Source: Neckera pumila
Taxonomy: Eukaryota; Streptophyta; Bryopsida; Hypnales; Neckeraceae
Direction of reading: 5' to 3'
Length of the DNA: 64,000 nucleotides
Assembly: GCA_963969595.1 (NCBI GenBank)
Contig: OZ018412.1
Coordinates: 16,990,501-17,054,500 of the forward strand
The notes beneath the pieces are model-generated. The model had not been told where the DNA came from, ran no database searches, and saw only the letters and a list, made by a program, of their open reading frames with translations. Below, one piece after another: positions 22,441 through 34,328 of this stretch (its first letter is position 1; each line of letters starts with the position of its first letter). A program made the position numbers and the translations under genes.

Positions 22441-23570
22441 TACGGAGTGGTGTAGATCAGCCTTATACGGGGTCATGCAGATTCCTGGCCCTGTTTTTTC
22501 CCAGCGTGCTTGGCAGGCATTTTGTATCTGGTTGATCAGTTTCCCCTTCGCTATCTTGATCTGAAACAGGATTATTTTCCTCCTGCAGCTCAGTGTGAAT
22601 TTTCCCAGCACCGGTATGAATTATCGACATGTACAAATATTTGTCTCCCACATCAATGCTCAATCAACATCCCTCCTACATCTTTCGTGGAACTCTCTTT
22701 TATTTAAGCACTGCTTTGTCTTTCAATTCTTGCCTGGAGTATTTCCAACCGCGTGGCTGTTGTAGGGGTGGGTCAGTCTGGAGTCTATACGTCTCGACTC
22801 TTGACCTGGGGTAATAAACGTAATGAACTCATTGAACAGCATTGTAGCAATGGAGAACCGATGGAATCTGGGAAAAAAACGGTTGCAATTTGAAAACTAC
22901 AGTACATACTCTTGTGCAGAGTACTGTCTACAATATTCCAAATTCTTCAGGGAAGGCGTTGACTAACCCAATCCGCTAGATTCACAAGTATACAGTTCAC
23001 CGTAGACTTTAGGTTGCATCTAGTTATTTAGTTGTCAGAATGTACAGGAGGATCATGTGCAGAATGTGGTGGTAGGTTGCCTTTGCAAGGTGATTCACAA
23101 TGGACATTCTGTTTTCTAGTCTTCAGAAGTAAGTTACAAATCTCCGCTTCTATTAGGAGACTTGTGAAAGGCTTGGGTAATGGGTACCATTTTGATGACG
23201 TCTCAAACTACGTTATTGGGGACTAGAATACGATCTGCACTTCTGCAGTTTGGGGGAGGCTAAATAAGCAGGCTCGTGGGCTACTAAGCACTACCAAAGT
23301 TTTGTTAGTACAGAATATTTCGTTTCCTGGAGTCTTCATTCATTTTTCTGTGCCCAGCGATTGTAGAAGACGTCTCGTCCTTGCATATCATGGGTGCTTT
23401 AATGTACACCTGAAAGTATGCACGTAAGCATCTGAGCATGATTCTTAACGTATGTAACCCTGAAACAGGGATTTTTGGGGGCAAAAATTGGCCCTTTCTC
23501 ACAGGTTTGAGCCTGTTGGTCTCCGTCCCTCCAGAATTGTGCCAGTGGTGTGAAGACTTGTAGTAAGGTA
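22441..23570 (+). other. 3' region of dapF and intergenic DNA
   Basis: This holds the presumed dapF 3' untranslated region and flank. No polyadenylation signal was singled out. No further gene was seen. Confidence 0.4.
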
Positions 23571-25087
23571 GGATGCTCTAAAAGCGCCCACTTAAGGGCT
23601 GATCCGCCTTTCTCATGGGCTTTCGTGGACTGGAAGATTTTTCACTTATTTTTCAAAGAAAGATGAGAAGAAGCGGCACACAGCAAAAGTGCTTTCATAA
23701 TTTATGAAGTAATATTGAATTAGTTCAGATTTTTTGAAGATGTCGGCCATAGGTACCTGTTTTTGACTATAGGTGTGGCAAAATGCACACACACGCAGTT
23801 TGAGAAGTAACATGCTGACTTGCAGTAAAGAACAAGTGATGGTTGTTAATGTGACCAATGTCAACTTTAAAGGGACCGTGTTTGTATCAGTTCAATTCTA
23901 TACATTTTTGCCTTCTTTATAAGAAGGTAGTTGGCTGGCCAGCTCTTATTTTAAATAAGTGAATGCACATCTGTCACTAAACCTCAAAATGGACCACAAT
24001 ATGTATTAACCCCTAAAGGCCTAAGGCCTTTTTTCTGAAAAAAAAACACTCAAAACTACCATTTCTATAGCAAAGAGTAAAAAAAATGAAAACTATTTCT
24101 TTTTGCACATTTAACCATTAGATCTTACACCTAACTAGTATGAGAATGTGTGGAAAAAATTTCAGAATTTTTGACTGCACAGATTGCAAGATATTTGCAT
24201 TTGAAGTGAAAAAAAACAAGTTTTTCATCACATTGTGGGATTGGATTTTTCAACTTTGAACATTTTAACTTTAAATTTTTGCACTACAGAGGTTTGAGCT
24301 TCAAATGTTAATAGTGGAAAATTGAGTTGAGAATCTAGCAAAGAATAAGAAAATAAAATAAAAATCAATTTTCATTATTAAAAAAATTGTTAATAGAAGT
24401 AGGTACAAGATAGAAGGAAAATCTAAAATATTAATATCTTTTATATAGAATTAAAATGCACAAATTCCAATAGTGAGATTGTTCTAGCAAAAAAATAAAC
24501 TTTTTTTTTGAAAAATTGTAAAAATTGAATTCAGAAATGAATCCTACAACTTATTTTTTTTCAAAAGATGCTCTAAGTGCCCCCAAAACAAGATTGTCCA
24601 TAACTTTCTCATAAAAACTCTAAATGAAATGAGTCAAAGCTTTCCAGATAGAAAAAAATATAATCTACAAGAAAAAAAAATTAAAAATTAAAAAATTAAA
24701 TTAAAAGTTTTTTTTGCTACCCCCTGTCCCTTGTTTTGAGCTTATTTAGGCATAACTTTTTTCCCAAGCACAAATTGAAAAAAATTATACTTCCACAAAG
24801 CTTAGCAATTTTTCTATCTTCAAAAAGTTTTGGAAAATCACAATAAAAATTCTGCCTGTAGGTACCTGCCAAAATCCCATTTGGTCCTCAAAGGGACAAT
24901 GGTCCTTTAGGGGTTAGACCTATCTATATTAGAAGCATAAAGCAGTAGCTGACTTACTTGATTGCGCACCTATTTCATGCTCAGTCCATTTACTGTCTAT
25001 CACAAAGTCATTTTAGAACCAGCTGACATCTATTTAACACCTAATTATAGGGTCGACTTGAAGAAGGTGGGCGCTTTTACAGCAGCC
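23571..25087. mobile_element. TIR element with a nested TTAA-family insertion
   Basis: The left end GGATGCTCTAAAAGCGCCC at 23571 is repeated inverted, as GGCTGCTGTAAAAGCGCCC, ending at 25087; TA flanks both sides. The 1,517-bp interval includes the complete 904-bp TTAA-family element at 24010-24913, so the older element was about 600 bp. A further minus-strand terminus of this family is at about 63310-63350. No coding capacity was seen. Confidence 0.6.
24010..24913. mobile_element. piggyBac-like non-autonomous element, copy A
   Basis: It begins CCCCTAAAGGCCTAAGGCC after TTAA and ends in the inverted match CCTTTAGGGG before TTAG. It is 904 bp, AT-rich and has no open frame of note. Its interior aligns throughout with copy B at 37038-37942 (shared aaaacactcaaaact, cacctaactagtatga and ttgactgcacagattgcaag). 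The termini resemble those of the 6.3-kb piggyBac element (CCCTTTAAGGCCTGAG). Confidence 0.75.
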
Positions 25088-26810
25088 TACTATAGTTATT
25101 GTTCCAAAAAAGAAACCTTGTCCTAAAAGTGTCTAAGCAATTGAGCATGGTTAACTTTCTAGAGCTGTAAACCACCGCCAGCAAACCTCCCGTTCATTTT
25201 GCAAGCGGGTTATTTGGCTCAATCAGGCCAGAGGCTACTATTACGTGGGTTTCTACCTGTAATCATGGATTACGGATTCTTCATCCATGACTTTCATCTC
25301 GGACCGGTTCTCTTCATTCAATTGCAGTTTCATGGTAGTAAGTTACGTCAACCAATGCTTCTCATTGATGTGCATTTGGTGAAAAAAAAGGGTTTCCTTG
25401 TCCGGCTCTGCCCTCCTTATCAGCCCTTTTTTTTGCCAAAATGTCTTCCTCCTCGTGCATTGCTCTATATATAATCCTTTTTGAAATATTGAATATTTTT
25501 GTTTATAACATAGTGCAAATATATTATTTAATTGAATTTCATCAAATTAGTCATAAAGGAAGGTTTAGTTTTATTAGTTTTATAATTTTTTGGACATTGG
25601 TCAACAAAATTTGGACCTACTTCAAATTTTTCTCAACTAGTTAAGAAATTGATGCGTATTAACTAATTATTAATCATTAATTCAGTATTAATTTTAATTA
25701 GGATGACTTTCATCAAATTTTTATTTGAAGATTTATTGAAATTTTTGTTTTGCATTTTCTCTAATACATAAAAATTCTAATAAAATTCTAATGATGAATG
25801 CGTAGCATAGCAAGCGCCAACAACTCGTCTACTTATAAAATCCAAGAACACTCATTAGAGGTCAAACTATTGTGCGAGACCTCCCCTTTTTACACAAAAT
25901 TCCAAGGATGAACATCTACACTTATGTCTTACTGATAGAAAGATTATTTGTCACCTATCATGTCCGATGCGGTATTGCAAGGTTAATCAAAGGGTACAGT
26001 ATGTCAATCATCTACTCCTGGGCTCCTAAAGATTGAAAATGTGGAACATTCTTGTTTCTAGCAAGGTCCACTTCAACTATTTATTGCATGATTTTGGTTT
26101 GGAGCACCTACACTTGTACCTCTAACTCTTAAATGTCCAACATGACCTCATTGATCATTTGAGAACTTAGGATAAAAAACAAATTTTGTGAAGTATTGTG
26201 AAGACATTGATTTCAAATACATTTGAATTAAATTAGATTCTTATATATTTTCTCAAGTTTCATTATTACTTTGAATGATGTGAAAATGATTGAGATATGA
26301 ATGTTTCAAATTTGGATTGAACCAAAAGCAAACATTATATAAATTCATAATTTTCACTTAAATCATCGTCAATGGTATTCATTGTGATTGTTTACACATG
26401 CATGCTTCTATTGGCATGTGAACCCAAATAATCCATTTTTAGATTCATCTTGTCATTAAACCCATTAAAGCCCAAGTGTTCATTTAGACACTTGAAAACT
26501 CAGATAGGGTTCAGTAAAGTTAATTCTCAATGGATGTTCTCAAAATTTTGACACAAGATGGGAACATTCATCCCCTCCATAGAAATTTAATAAAAAATCT
26601 AATTGAATGCCTAAATCAAAAGTTATGCTATCCAAAAAAAAAATTAGTTAGTTCAAAAAATTTGGGCATCTTTGGGACTTTATTTGCTAAAACTTTCATT
26701 GACTTTTGAAATTTGGCAAGTATATAACTAATAAAATAGTGCATAAAATTAAAGAAAAAAATTTAAAAAAATTAAATTTTCTAATCACATTCCAAGAGGA
26801 GTCAAACTTT
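25088..26810. other. Intergenic AT-rich DNA
   Basis: No gene recognised and no strong repeat structure seen. Confidence 0.45.
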
Positions 26811-26814
26811 ATTA

Positions 26815-26967
26815 GCCATAACATTCATTTGCCTTTAGGGAGGCTGCCTTTCCCTCTCTAGAGGCCACATCTACCCATATCCTCCAACGGATGAAATAGT
26901 GTGGAATATTCCACACCATTTTGTCAGGGGGAAGGCAGACCTTCCCTCTGCTATTGAATGTTATGGC
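26815..26967. mobile_element. Short MITE, 153 bp
   Basis: Inverted ends GCCATAACATTCA at 26815 and 26967, flanked by TA on both sides. The interior has gaggctgcctttcc and the inverted ggaaggcag, plus a small palindrome GTGTGGAATATTCCACAC. Related pieces lie at 10408-10479 and about 17130-17205. Confidence 0.7.
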
Positions 26968-27295
26968 TATGCCAAGGAGGTTTCAAACCTATTTTCTTCT
27001 AACCTATTATCTTGCAATTAATGAAGTCAAAGTTCTTGAAATTTTTTCTACAGATTCCAAATATTTTTCTCTAAACTTTCACCATTTGGATTTCAAATAA
27101 AAAATTTCCTCACTGCACAAGAAATCATCAAAAATTACTAATGTATTGCCAATTCACTTAACTACCTTGCATTACAGGAAGGTTTCAAGTAAGCGGCTTG
27201 ACTCTATATTTGCTTCTCAAACTTTTCATGAGTTCACCTAACAAGATTTAGAACTCAATGGTGAAGATACTCAAATTCTCCAAGAACAAAAATTT

Positions 27296-27546
27296 TACTC
27301 TTAGAGGGCCCAAAGTTTGCCAACTTTGATTTGTAGGAATGAAAAAAATGTTATTCTCAGTTCAAATGTTATAATCTCTTAATTCAAGTGGTAAAATTAT
27401 CCGAAATTTTTCCACCATATTTTCATATTAGTCCACCAACCTTTTGTATGGTTGAAGTTCAAAAACAAAGTGTTTATGGCAATGCACTAAAAATTGACAA
27501 TTTTTGACATTTTTTCTTAAAAAACACCCCTGGCCCTCTAGAGGTA
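27296..27546. mobile_element. Diverged relative of the TTAA family
   Basis: Ends read CTCTTAGAGGGCC and, inverted, CTCTAGAGGGCC next to TTAC. The interior, read on the minus strand, resembles copy A around aactagtatgagaatgtgtgg. It is much shorter than copies A and B. The boundaries are approximate. Confidence 0.4.
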
Positions 27547-27767
27547 AAAACAAAAATATTGAAAAAACAAGCTATAATATTGGCTACTTATTCATGGACT
27601 ACTTTGATTCATTGAGGAAATGCATCATCAATTGTATTGCCTTCACTTTGATTGTTGGATATGAATTCTTTGATTTGTGCAAGAACATTGTAACATAATC
27701 TAACCACAAATCGTCCTCTAGGCAATATTTACCCACTATCAAATTATTTCTCAAAAGTCAATTGTTC

Positions 27768-28071
27768 CATTAGATGAGATTCGGGGGTCTTGGAGGGCTC
27801 TAAGTTCCTCTGCTGTCTGCTGCGTTCCCACACTGCGGGAACGCAGCAGTAACAGCTGGCTGATGTGGTCGAGCAACTGCCACGTCATTTCTTGGAAAAA
27901 AAAAAAAAAAAAATTTACTTAAAATGATATTTTGGTAAGAATTTTTTATTTTTTATTTATTTTTTGAAAAAAAAAAATTTCTGACACACCCGTATCGGCG
28001 TTCACTGAATCTGGGCTAATCAGGGAACAGGCCTGAAACGGCCCTCCAAGACCCCCAAATATCATCTAATG
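27768..28071. mobile_element. CATTAGATGAGA MITE, copy 1 (304 bp)
   Basis: It starts CATTAGATGAGATTCGGGGG and ends with the complement of CATTAGATGATATTTGGGGG. The GC-rich ends carry ggagggc and the inverted gccctcc, and the centre is a poly-A/T tract. A second small stem, TGCTGCGTTCCCACACTGCGG with its inverted mate, sits near the left end. Five further copies lie in the window. Confidence 0.85.
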
Positions 28072-30090
28072 CAAATGTCATAATCAATTTCAATGTCAAA
28101 ATGACTCTAAACAATGTCAAGGAAAGTTTTGAACATAGTCAAATTTTCTTCTATTATCCAAAATGACGGTCAATTCAACAAGAAAACATCAAAATTGAGA
28201 TTTCATGTCATATTTGAAACATCTATGCCATCTTAAAGCAATCACAAGATGACACATGACATTTGTTGACAAAAGTGACTTAATTAATACCAAATGCAAT
28301 CATCATGAAGGATATTTAAATCACCCATTTCTAGATGTTGATTACAAAAGTTCTTAGGATTGCCTAAAAAGTGATGCGTTCATTTGGACCAAAGAGCATC
28401 ACTTTTTTTTAGATGTTGATTACAAAAGATGTACACAATCAAAACAAGAAGTCTAGAGTTATGAGAGTTTAGTGTTCATTTTGGGTACATCTAAGGACAA
28501 TCCTTTAAAAATCAACAAACTTATTCATATGGTGTCCAAATACAATAGTGCATTGGTATCTTCTTTTCAATTGCCAATAAGATATATATAGTAATAAAAA
28601 TTCATGGTTAATAATGTAACTATGTGCAATTGTAATGAGTTTCAATTATAGGTGAGCAAACCATTTAACACTACTTAGTAGCATTTGGGGTAAGCAACTG
28701 CAGATACACATTGCGTGGGTGCGTAGTGCAAAAGGTGCCCCTATTTTGGGGCTATGTACATCTTTGAAATTCCATAGCCAATCACAACCCTTTGCACACC
28801 TAGGCACACCTCCGCACCAGTGATCTCAGAGTTCGAGATTTTTAGTCCAATGTTCATTTTTGGAAGATTTTTTTTGAATTTACACTGAGGGCATGAAACA
28901 ATTGAGTAGAAACCGATTTAGCCAGTTTTGGAATTGCTGCTCTGCACCAACAAAGACAACCTCGTAGCATCTTCCCAGGCAATTTGGCTGTAAGGCAAAA
29001 ATTCTTTGCAGAAGAAACACAAAACTTGCAGGACAGACTCTGTGCACCTTGTCCAAGAGAAAGCTGTCCACACCCATCTGACTTGACGGCCCCCACCTGA
29101 TTTGAACAAACCTTGAGGTCAAGCTCTAAGCTAATAAGACTCGTATTCTTTGGGTTTATTTTGGAATCTAGACATACTTAACGATGACCAGGTCATGCTG
29201 AACCCACAGGCTAGCTACACGTGATGAGTCATATATCATGTACAGCACGCTGCTGCTTTGCAGGTGACCTGGAAGTGAAGCCTTAAAAGAGAGCTCAGCA
29301 GGTAGCCAGACTAGCTGACCGATGGTACTGTAAGTACCATCAATGGAAACAAATGATAAAATTTACCAGTGAAGCATTTCTGTGCAGAACTGCAGACTAA
29401 TAAGCTTCACCTCATCTTCATCATCAGGATCTAGGCTTATTCAGTCTAGCTTATTTCGTTTCCTGTTGCTAGATTTTACCATATATCGTTCCTTCTCATT
29501 TCGATCAAAGCCTCAGTCTAGTTTTCAGCTTTTCATGGTTTGCAGCTGCACTACTTTGCGTGCCATAGGATCATTAAGTTACCGCAAAACCGTTTTCTGA
29601 GGGAGTTCAGGCCGGCCGGGCTTCAGGGTGTTCAGTTCTCGTGTCGCTCTCTCTGTCTTTGGGCTTTGGTGTGGGACCTTCACGAACCGAGTCCCGTGTG
29701 TATACCGGTTTGACCCAAGAACTGGGGTGTAGATTTCTCTGTAACTTGCGTTAATTAACCTGCGGTGTTGAAGCGTCTTAGGTGCTTGCATCCACCAGTG
29801 TCCGGAGTCTTGGTGGTAGAACAAGAGAAACTCGTGTGACATGCAAAATCTATGGCCTAGAAGCTAGGGCTTTGAGCAAACTAAAACTTCATCTAGGCCA
29901 AAGAAGTCGAGTTCTCTCTCTATGAGTTGAGAAAAGTGGAAGCAAAGAGCTTACAGTGTTGAAGGGTCTGGAATCTTGGTTACCGGAATGAGGGAGTGTG
30001 ACATATATAAACTTACAAGTAACCCTTTTTTTTTTATTTAGGACCTTGAACAAACAGATCAACTCTTAATGAATGGTAGTTCCACCAAAG
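28072..30090. other. Intergenic; candidate upstream region of the 30.2-kb gene
   Basis: No recognised gene. Open frames at 28854-29122 on the minus strand overlap one another in three frames and match no family I know. About 29917-30010 is similar to about 30115-30225 (gttgagaaaagtggaagcaa against attgagaatacgggaagcaa), an imperfect duplication just upstream of the small membrane protein gene. Confidence 0.4.
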
Positions 30091-30230
30091 TGCGCACTAG
30101 CTAGAGTCATTTCTCTTTCTCTGTGTGAATTGAGAATACGGGAAGCAAGCGAGCTTGCTGTGTTGAAGGGGTGGAGTTGCAGCTTGGTGCAGTAAGGGAG
30201 AAGTACAGTGACACAAAATTGCTGGAAAGA

Positions 30231-30455
30231 ATGCTTCCTTTTTTCATCTTCTCCTTGCTGGTGTTCCTCGTCGTGACGCTGTCCATAGCTCCGGCGCTGA
30301 TGGAGCAGAGCCAGGAAGTGGTGGACCAAGCAAAGGGCATGTGGGGCATGCCTTCGTTGTTCGGCGCCGTGTCTGCGTTGCTCCTGATGTTGGTCTGCGT
30401 TCCTGGAGGTCCCTTGGAGCCGGTGGTGAACCAGGTGAAGAACTTCCATCACTAA
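30231..30455 (+). CDS. Small two-helix membrane protein, unknown
   Basis: A 74-residue protein starts MLPFFIFSLLVFLVV at ATG 30231. Two hydrophobic helices are visible at about residues 3-24 and 41-58 (SLFGAVSALLLMLVCV), joined by a hydrophilic EQSQEVVDQAKGMW segment. The short tail ends NQVKNFHH. The frame is rich in G/C third positions, unlike the AT-rich surroundings, which supports coding. An in-frame extension upstream to 30171 is less likely. No family was recognised. It could also be the last exon of a larger gene. Confidence 0.45.
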   Translation: MLPFFIFSLLVFLVVTLSIAPALMEQSQEVVDQAKGMWGMPSLFGAVSALLLMLVCVPGGPLEPVVNQVKNFHH

Positions 30456-33130
30456 AGAAATGGGATACTGGTCGACAGGCCCGTGGCAACATACTCCAGC
30501 TTAATTTCCATTTTGCCACTCTCCCTAGCCTTACAGAAATTTGTTACTTAAGGGCTTCAAATCGTACAGAAACCTGTATGGTTAACGATGTTTGAGCCCT
30601 ATTATATACAAGTCCAGATCGACCTTCGATCTCTACAGACGTGAGACTATGGATTCTACCGGAATTAAAGCCCCTGACTGAAGGTGAGTTGAAGCTCTCT
30701 CTTGAAACACCATAGCCACGGTGTGGCAGGTTTCTATGTTGGTTAGCACTTGCTGTCTGTGTCCTCGTTGAACTACGCAACAGACTCATCATTTATGCTT
30801 TGGGACAAGGTTGTTCTTCATTTCTAAGTCAACAAAATTACTTGAAGTGTTACCAAAGTTTGAGAGGTAGTTTCCTTGGTCTGGGTCCTCGCTGATAAGT
30901 TTCTGAATAAGAAACTATGGTAGCTACATCAGTCACATTACCGTAAGATAGAAGCATCTAGATTGTATGTTTACCTGGCGATGAAACATACACTTTAGGT
31001 GCTTGCTTCTCTTGTTGATAGTTCTTGTTGTTAGGACCTGCTCTCTGTGTCCATGTGACATAGTTAGTTGAATGATAACCTAACTCTTCAGTCATGCCAA
31101 GTTGGTCTTTGGATATCTAAAGTCATTCTTCAATTTCATGTTAACATTATTTAAAGTGGTAGCAAAGTTGGACACTGAATTCAGCAATGTAGGTCTCATA
31201 CTTTGAATGACCCTCTTAATTACATATATGCAATAAGAAACATGACAAGAAAGTTAACGAGGTTGTCCAGGTTCAGAATGACAAGGGAAATTGTAACGAG
31301 TCCACGACATTCTGCAGCTAATTAAAGCCACCAAACTTTGAATGGGACTAACATAGATTCATTGGGTGATATGTTTCTGATCATAAAAAGATGATGCTGA
31401 AGAGAATTCTAAATGGCCCAACTTTCAAGCTACCTAGGGTGTGTATATCTGAACTATGGAATGTTCTTTTCATCGAGGACATTCAATTTTTTGTCATTGC
31501 ATTAATTCTAATTCAACTATTCTGTTATGTCTGAATTGTTCGTAAGCAGGTTGCTAACGGAGTCACGGAGGGCTCACTGGTCTAATGGACGGACAGTTTG
31601 CAAAAGTCCCACGATTCATGTGATCACACTACTTTCCTCTCGCCAGCATTATATTTCTACAACCAGCATAACCATCTGGATTGATAGGTCCGTGAATTTG
31701 CTGTAACTTTACTTCGAAGATGGGGATGCTGGAACACGAGGACCTGCATTTGTTTTCTGAGACTAAACTCCAGCAGTCAAGTCAGGTCAGTATTGTAACT
31801 TAGACAAAGATATTCATCAGGATTGATGCTTCAAATCTTTGACAGGTTTGAGATTCTGATTATTTTGAATAAGAATCTTATTCTGATGAATGATGGGTGA
31901 AGCGTGTTGTTGCAAGATTAGTCTGAGAAATCATTCATTTGCTCTCAGCTCTTTACATACTGTAATCTGTTTGAACAAAAAAAATTAATTTCCACAATGT
32001 TGGTTTGTGCAAGCACATCCACAAGCACAGAAATGAGTGATAGAAATGTCATTTCCAAAGTAATCTCTCTTGGTCTAAAAAAAATCCATGGTATTCCAAT
32101 GAGTTTTCCACTAGAGACCACGGATTTATTTTGAGACAGAGGGAGTAGTAGCCTCTTTCCAATGGAAAGTTTTTGTCATGAGGTTGAAATGTTAGCAGTT
32201 CACAATGTAAAGTTCCATCAAATGATGAGACATGTTAGGAGATTTAATTCTAGAAGAACTTTACCACATCACCTAGGTAGTTGACCAAAAACTTTCTTGG
32301 ATGGGAAGGTGCATTCTTTGTTTTTACAGTTACTCATAAAGTCATTCATAGGAGTTAACAATGTTAAAGATGCTTCCGCATGATATTTGAAGATGCAATG
32401 TCTGTGATTCAAGGTGATCTATGCTTATGGATAAATCCTTATTACATAAAATTCAAAATTCACAACATGTTCGTATTCAAATGGTATTCAAAGCATTTTT
32501 TGTTTGTTGAAATTCCTCAAATCATGTATGTAGTAGTTGAAATTTTCTGTTAAAAAAATCAGGGAAGCGTTAAAAAATCAGGGAAAGGTTCATTTTGATG
32601 AAACATCATTGATTTCTTGTAAGAGGAGCCTTAGGACCAATGCTTGTTTATTCTTGATTGTAGGAATTTCAGTGTTGTCTCGAGATGATTGTCTTTTGAA
32701 ATGATAGTGCCAAGTAATATGTCAAGTGCCAAGATTCAATCCAACTATGGCTATACTGTAAAAGCATGTAACATAACCGTAAAAGGACAACTCATGAAGA
32801 AGTTTTGATACAAACTCCAAAACCTTTCATTGTGTATTCTCCGTTTTGTAAAGTAAGTTATGTTTTTTTCATAGATGATTCATACTTCTATACATTATTG
32901 GAATTTCAAGCTTTTATAAGAATTTGAGATTGCCATATGAATTGTTGAAGGAAAAGTAAAGAAAATTTGTATGAAATACAAAAGTTGGGTGAATGCATGG
33001 GAGGGTCATCTTTCTTTAATTTGTGTTTTGGTGTTTTAAAAGGGTAATTTGGGAATTCAAATAAAATCATGGACTTGAATTATTGAGAACTAATCTTGGT
33101 ATAAAATTAATTTTAGGTGATTTTGGAATG
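30456..33130. other. Intergenic, one Stowaway-like MITE
   Basis: No gene recognised. The only structured feature is the 83-bp element at 32063-32145. Confidence 0.45.
32063..32145. mobile_element. Stowaway-like MITE, 83 bp
   Basis: TA flanks both sides. The right end, read inverted, is CTCCCTCTGTCTCAAAATAA, the typical plant Stowaway (Tc1/mariner) terminus. The left end matches it imperfectly (ATCTCTCTTGGTCTAAAA), and both continue into atCC(A/G)TGGT. The element is almost entirely stem. Confidence 0.75.
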
Positions 33131-33134
33131 TTAA

Positions 33135-34324
33135 CCTGTAAAGCCCCAAGATCAATTTTTTGTCAATTTTTTTTCAAAATTGCCATTTTCAATGCAAACA
33201 AAAATAAAAATTGAAACATTTTTCTTTCATATCCAACCGCAAGATCTTGCACTAAACTAATATGAAAATGTCTAGAAGAAATTTCAAAAACTTTAATCCT
33301 ACCGATCACAAGATAAGGTAAAACAACCGATTGCAGTCAGAATTAGGAGATTATCCTCATGCCATTGCTAAAAAAAAAATTAATATTTTTCCAACATAAA
33401 GACAATGCGAGAAAGGGCAAGACCGATTGAAAATTGATTTTTTTGATTTTTTTGACAAAGTGTAGATTTGTCATGAAGTTTTGAAGTGTGTTGTCTAAAA
33501 GAGTCTCCAAATTATCCCCAAACCAACAAAACTATATCAATAATGCTCATCTAACTCACCTAAAGCAGTCACAATATTTCCTAACATGGAAGGCCTGAAA
33601 AAGTCACTTCCTAAAATTGAAATTACATTAAAAGTTTGTAAGTTCCTATTGAGGTCACAAATCACTCCATTATTGTCACCAAAGACATTGATTGTAGCAC
33701 AACTCTCATTGATTGGAAAAAACCCATACTGGGGTCATTTCCTAGCCATGTCCATCCTGGGTCTTTTGAACTTAATTAGTTGTTCTGCCTAACAAATATT
33801 TAAAGTAGAGTTTTTTTGGTTCCTACCTAACTAGATCATAAGGCTTTAAGTCTTCTTAACTTAAATTTTCTAGGCTACAAATTGTGAATTTTTATTGTTT
33901 TTATCTTGAAAAATTGAATTAAAAGTTTGAAAATTAAAAAAACTGAAAATAAAAACTGAAACTTTCATTCTTGAAAACATTGTTAAATTGAAGCAAATAT
34001 AGGATAGAAGGGAAAAACTAAATTGTTGATAGCTCTAAGATGGAATTGAAACACACCATAATTCCAATAGTGAGATTGTTTTAAGAAGCAAATTAAACCA
34101 CGTGCAAATATTTCTTTAGGAAAATTCCTTCACTTATTTGGGGCCTAGTTTGGCATACTTCTTGCTTCCAAGCACCATTTGAAAAAAAATTATATTTCCA
34201 AAAGATAATCAGTATTCCTATCTTGAAAAGAAGTTTCACAAAAACTTGAAAAAAAATTGAGATCATAATATTTGCCCAAACCTTCACGAGTCCTTGATTC
34301 TTGGGACTCTTGCGACTTTAAAGG
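33135..34324. mobile_element. piggyBac-like non-autonomous element, copy C (1,190 bp)
   Basis: It is flanked by TTAA at 33131-33134 and 34325-34328. Ends are CCTGTAAAGCCCCAAG and, inverted, CCTTTAAAGTCGCAAG. The interior is alignable with copies A and B but clearly diverged (aaactaatatgaaaatgtct; aattccaatagtgagattg). No coding capacity was seen. Confidence 0.65.
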
Positions 34325-34328
34325 TTAA

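Noticed and set aside
28854..29122. Three overlapping minus-strand open frames
   Set aside because: All three frames are open over the same bases, so openness is due to composition; none matches a known protein.
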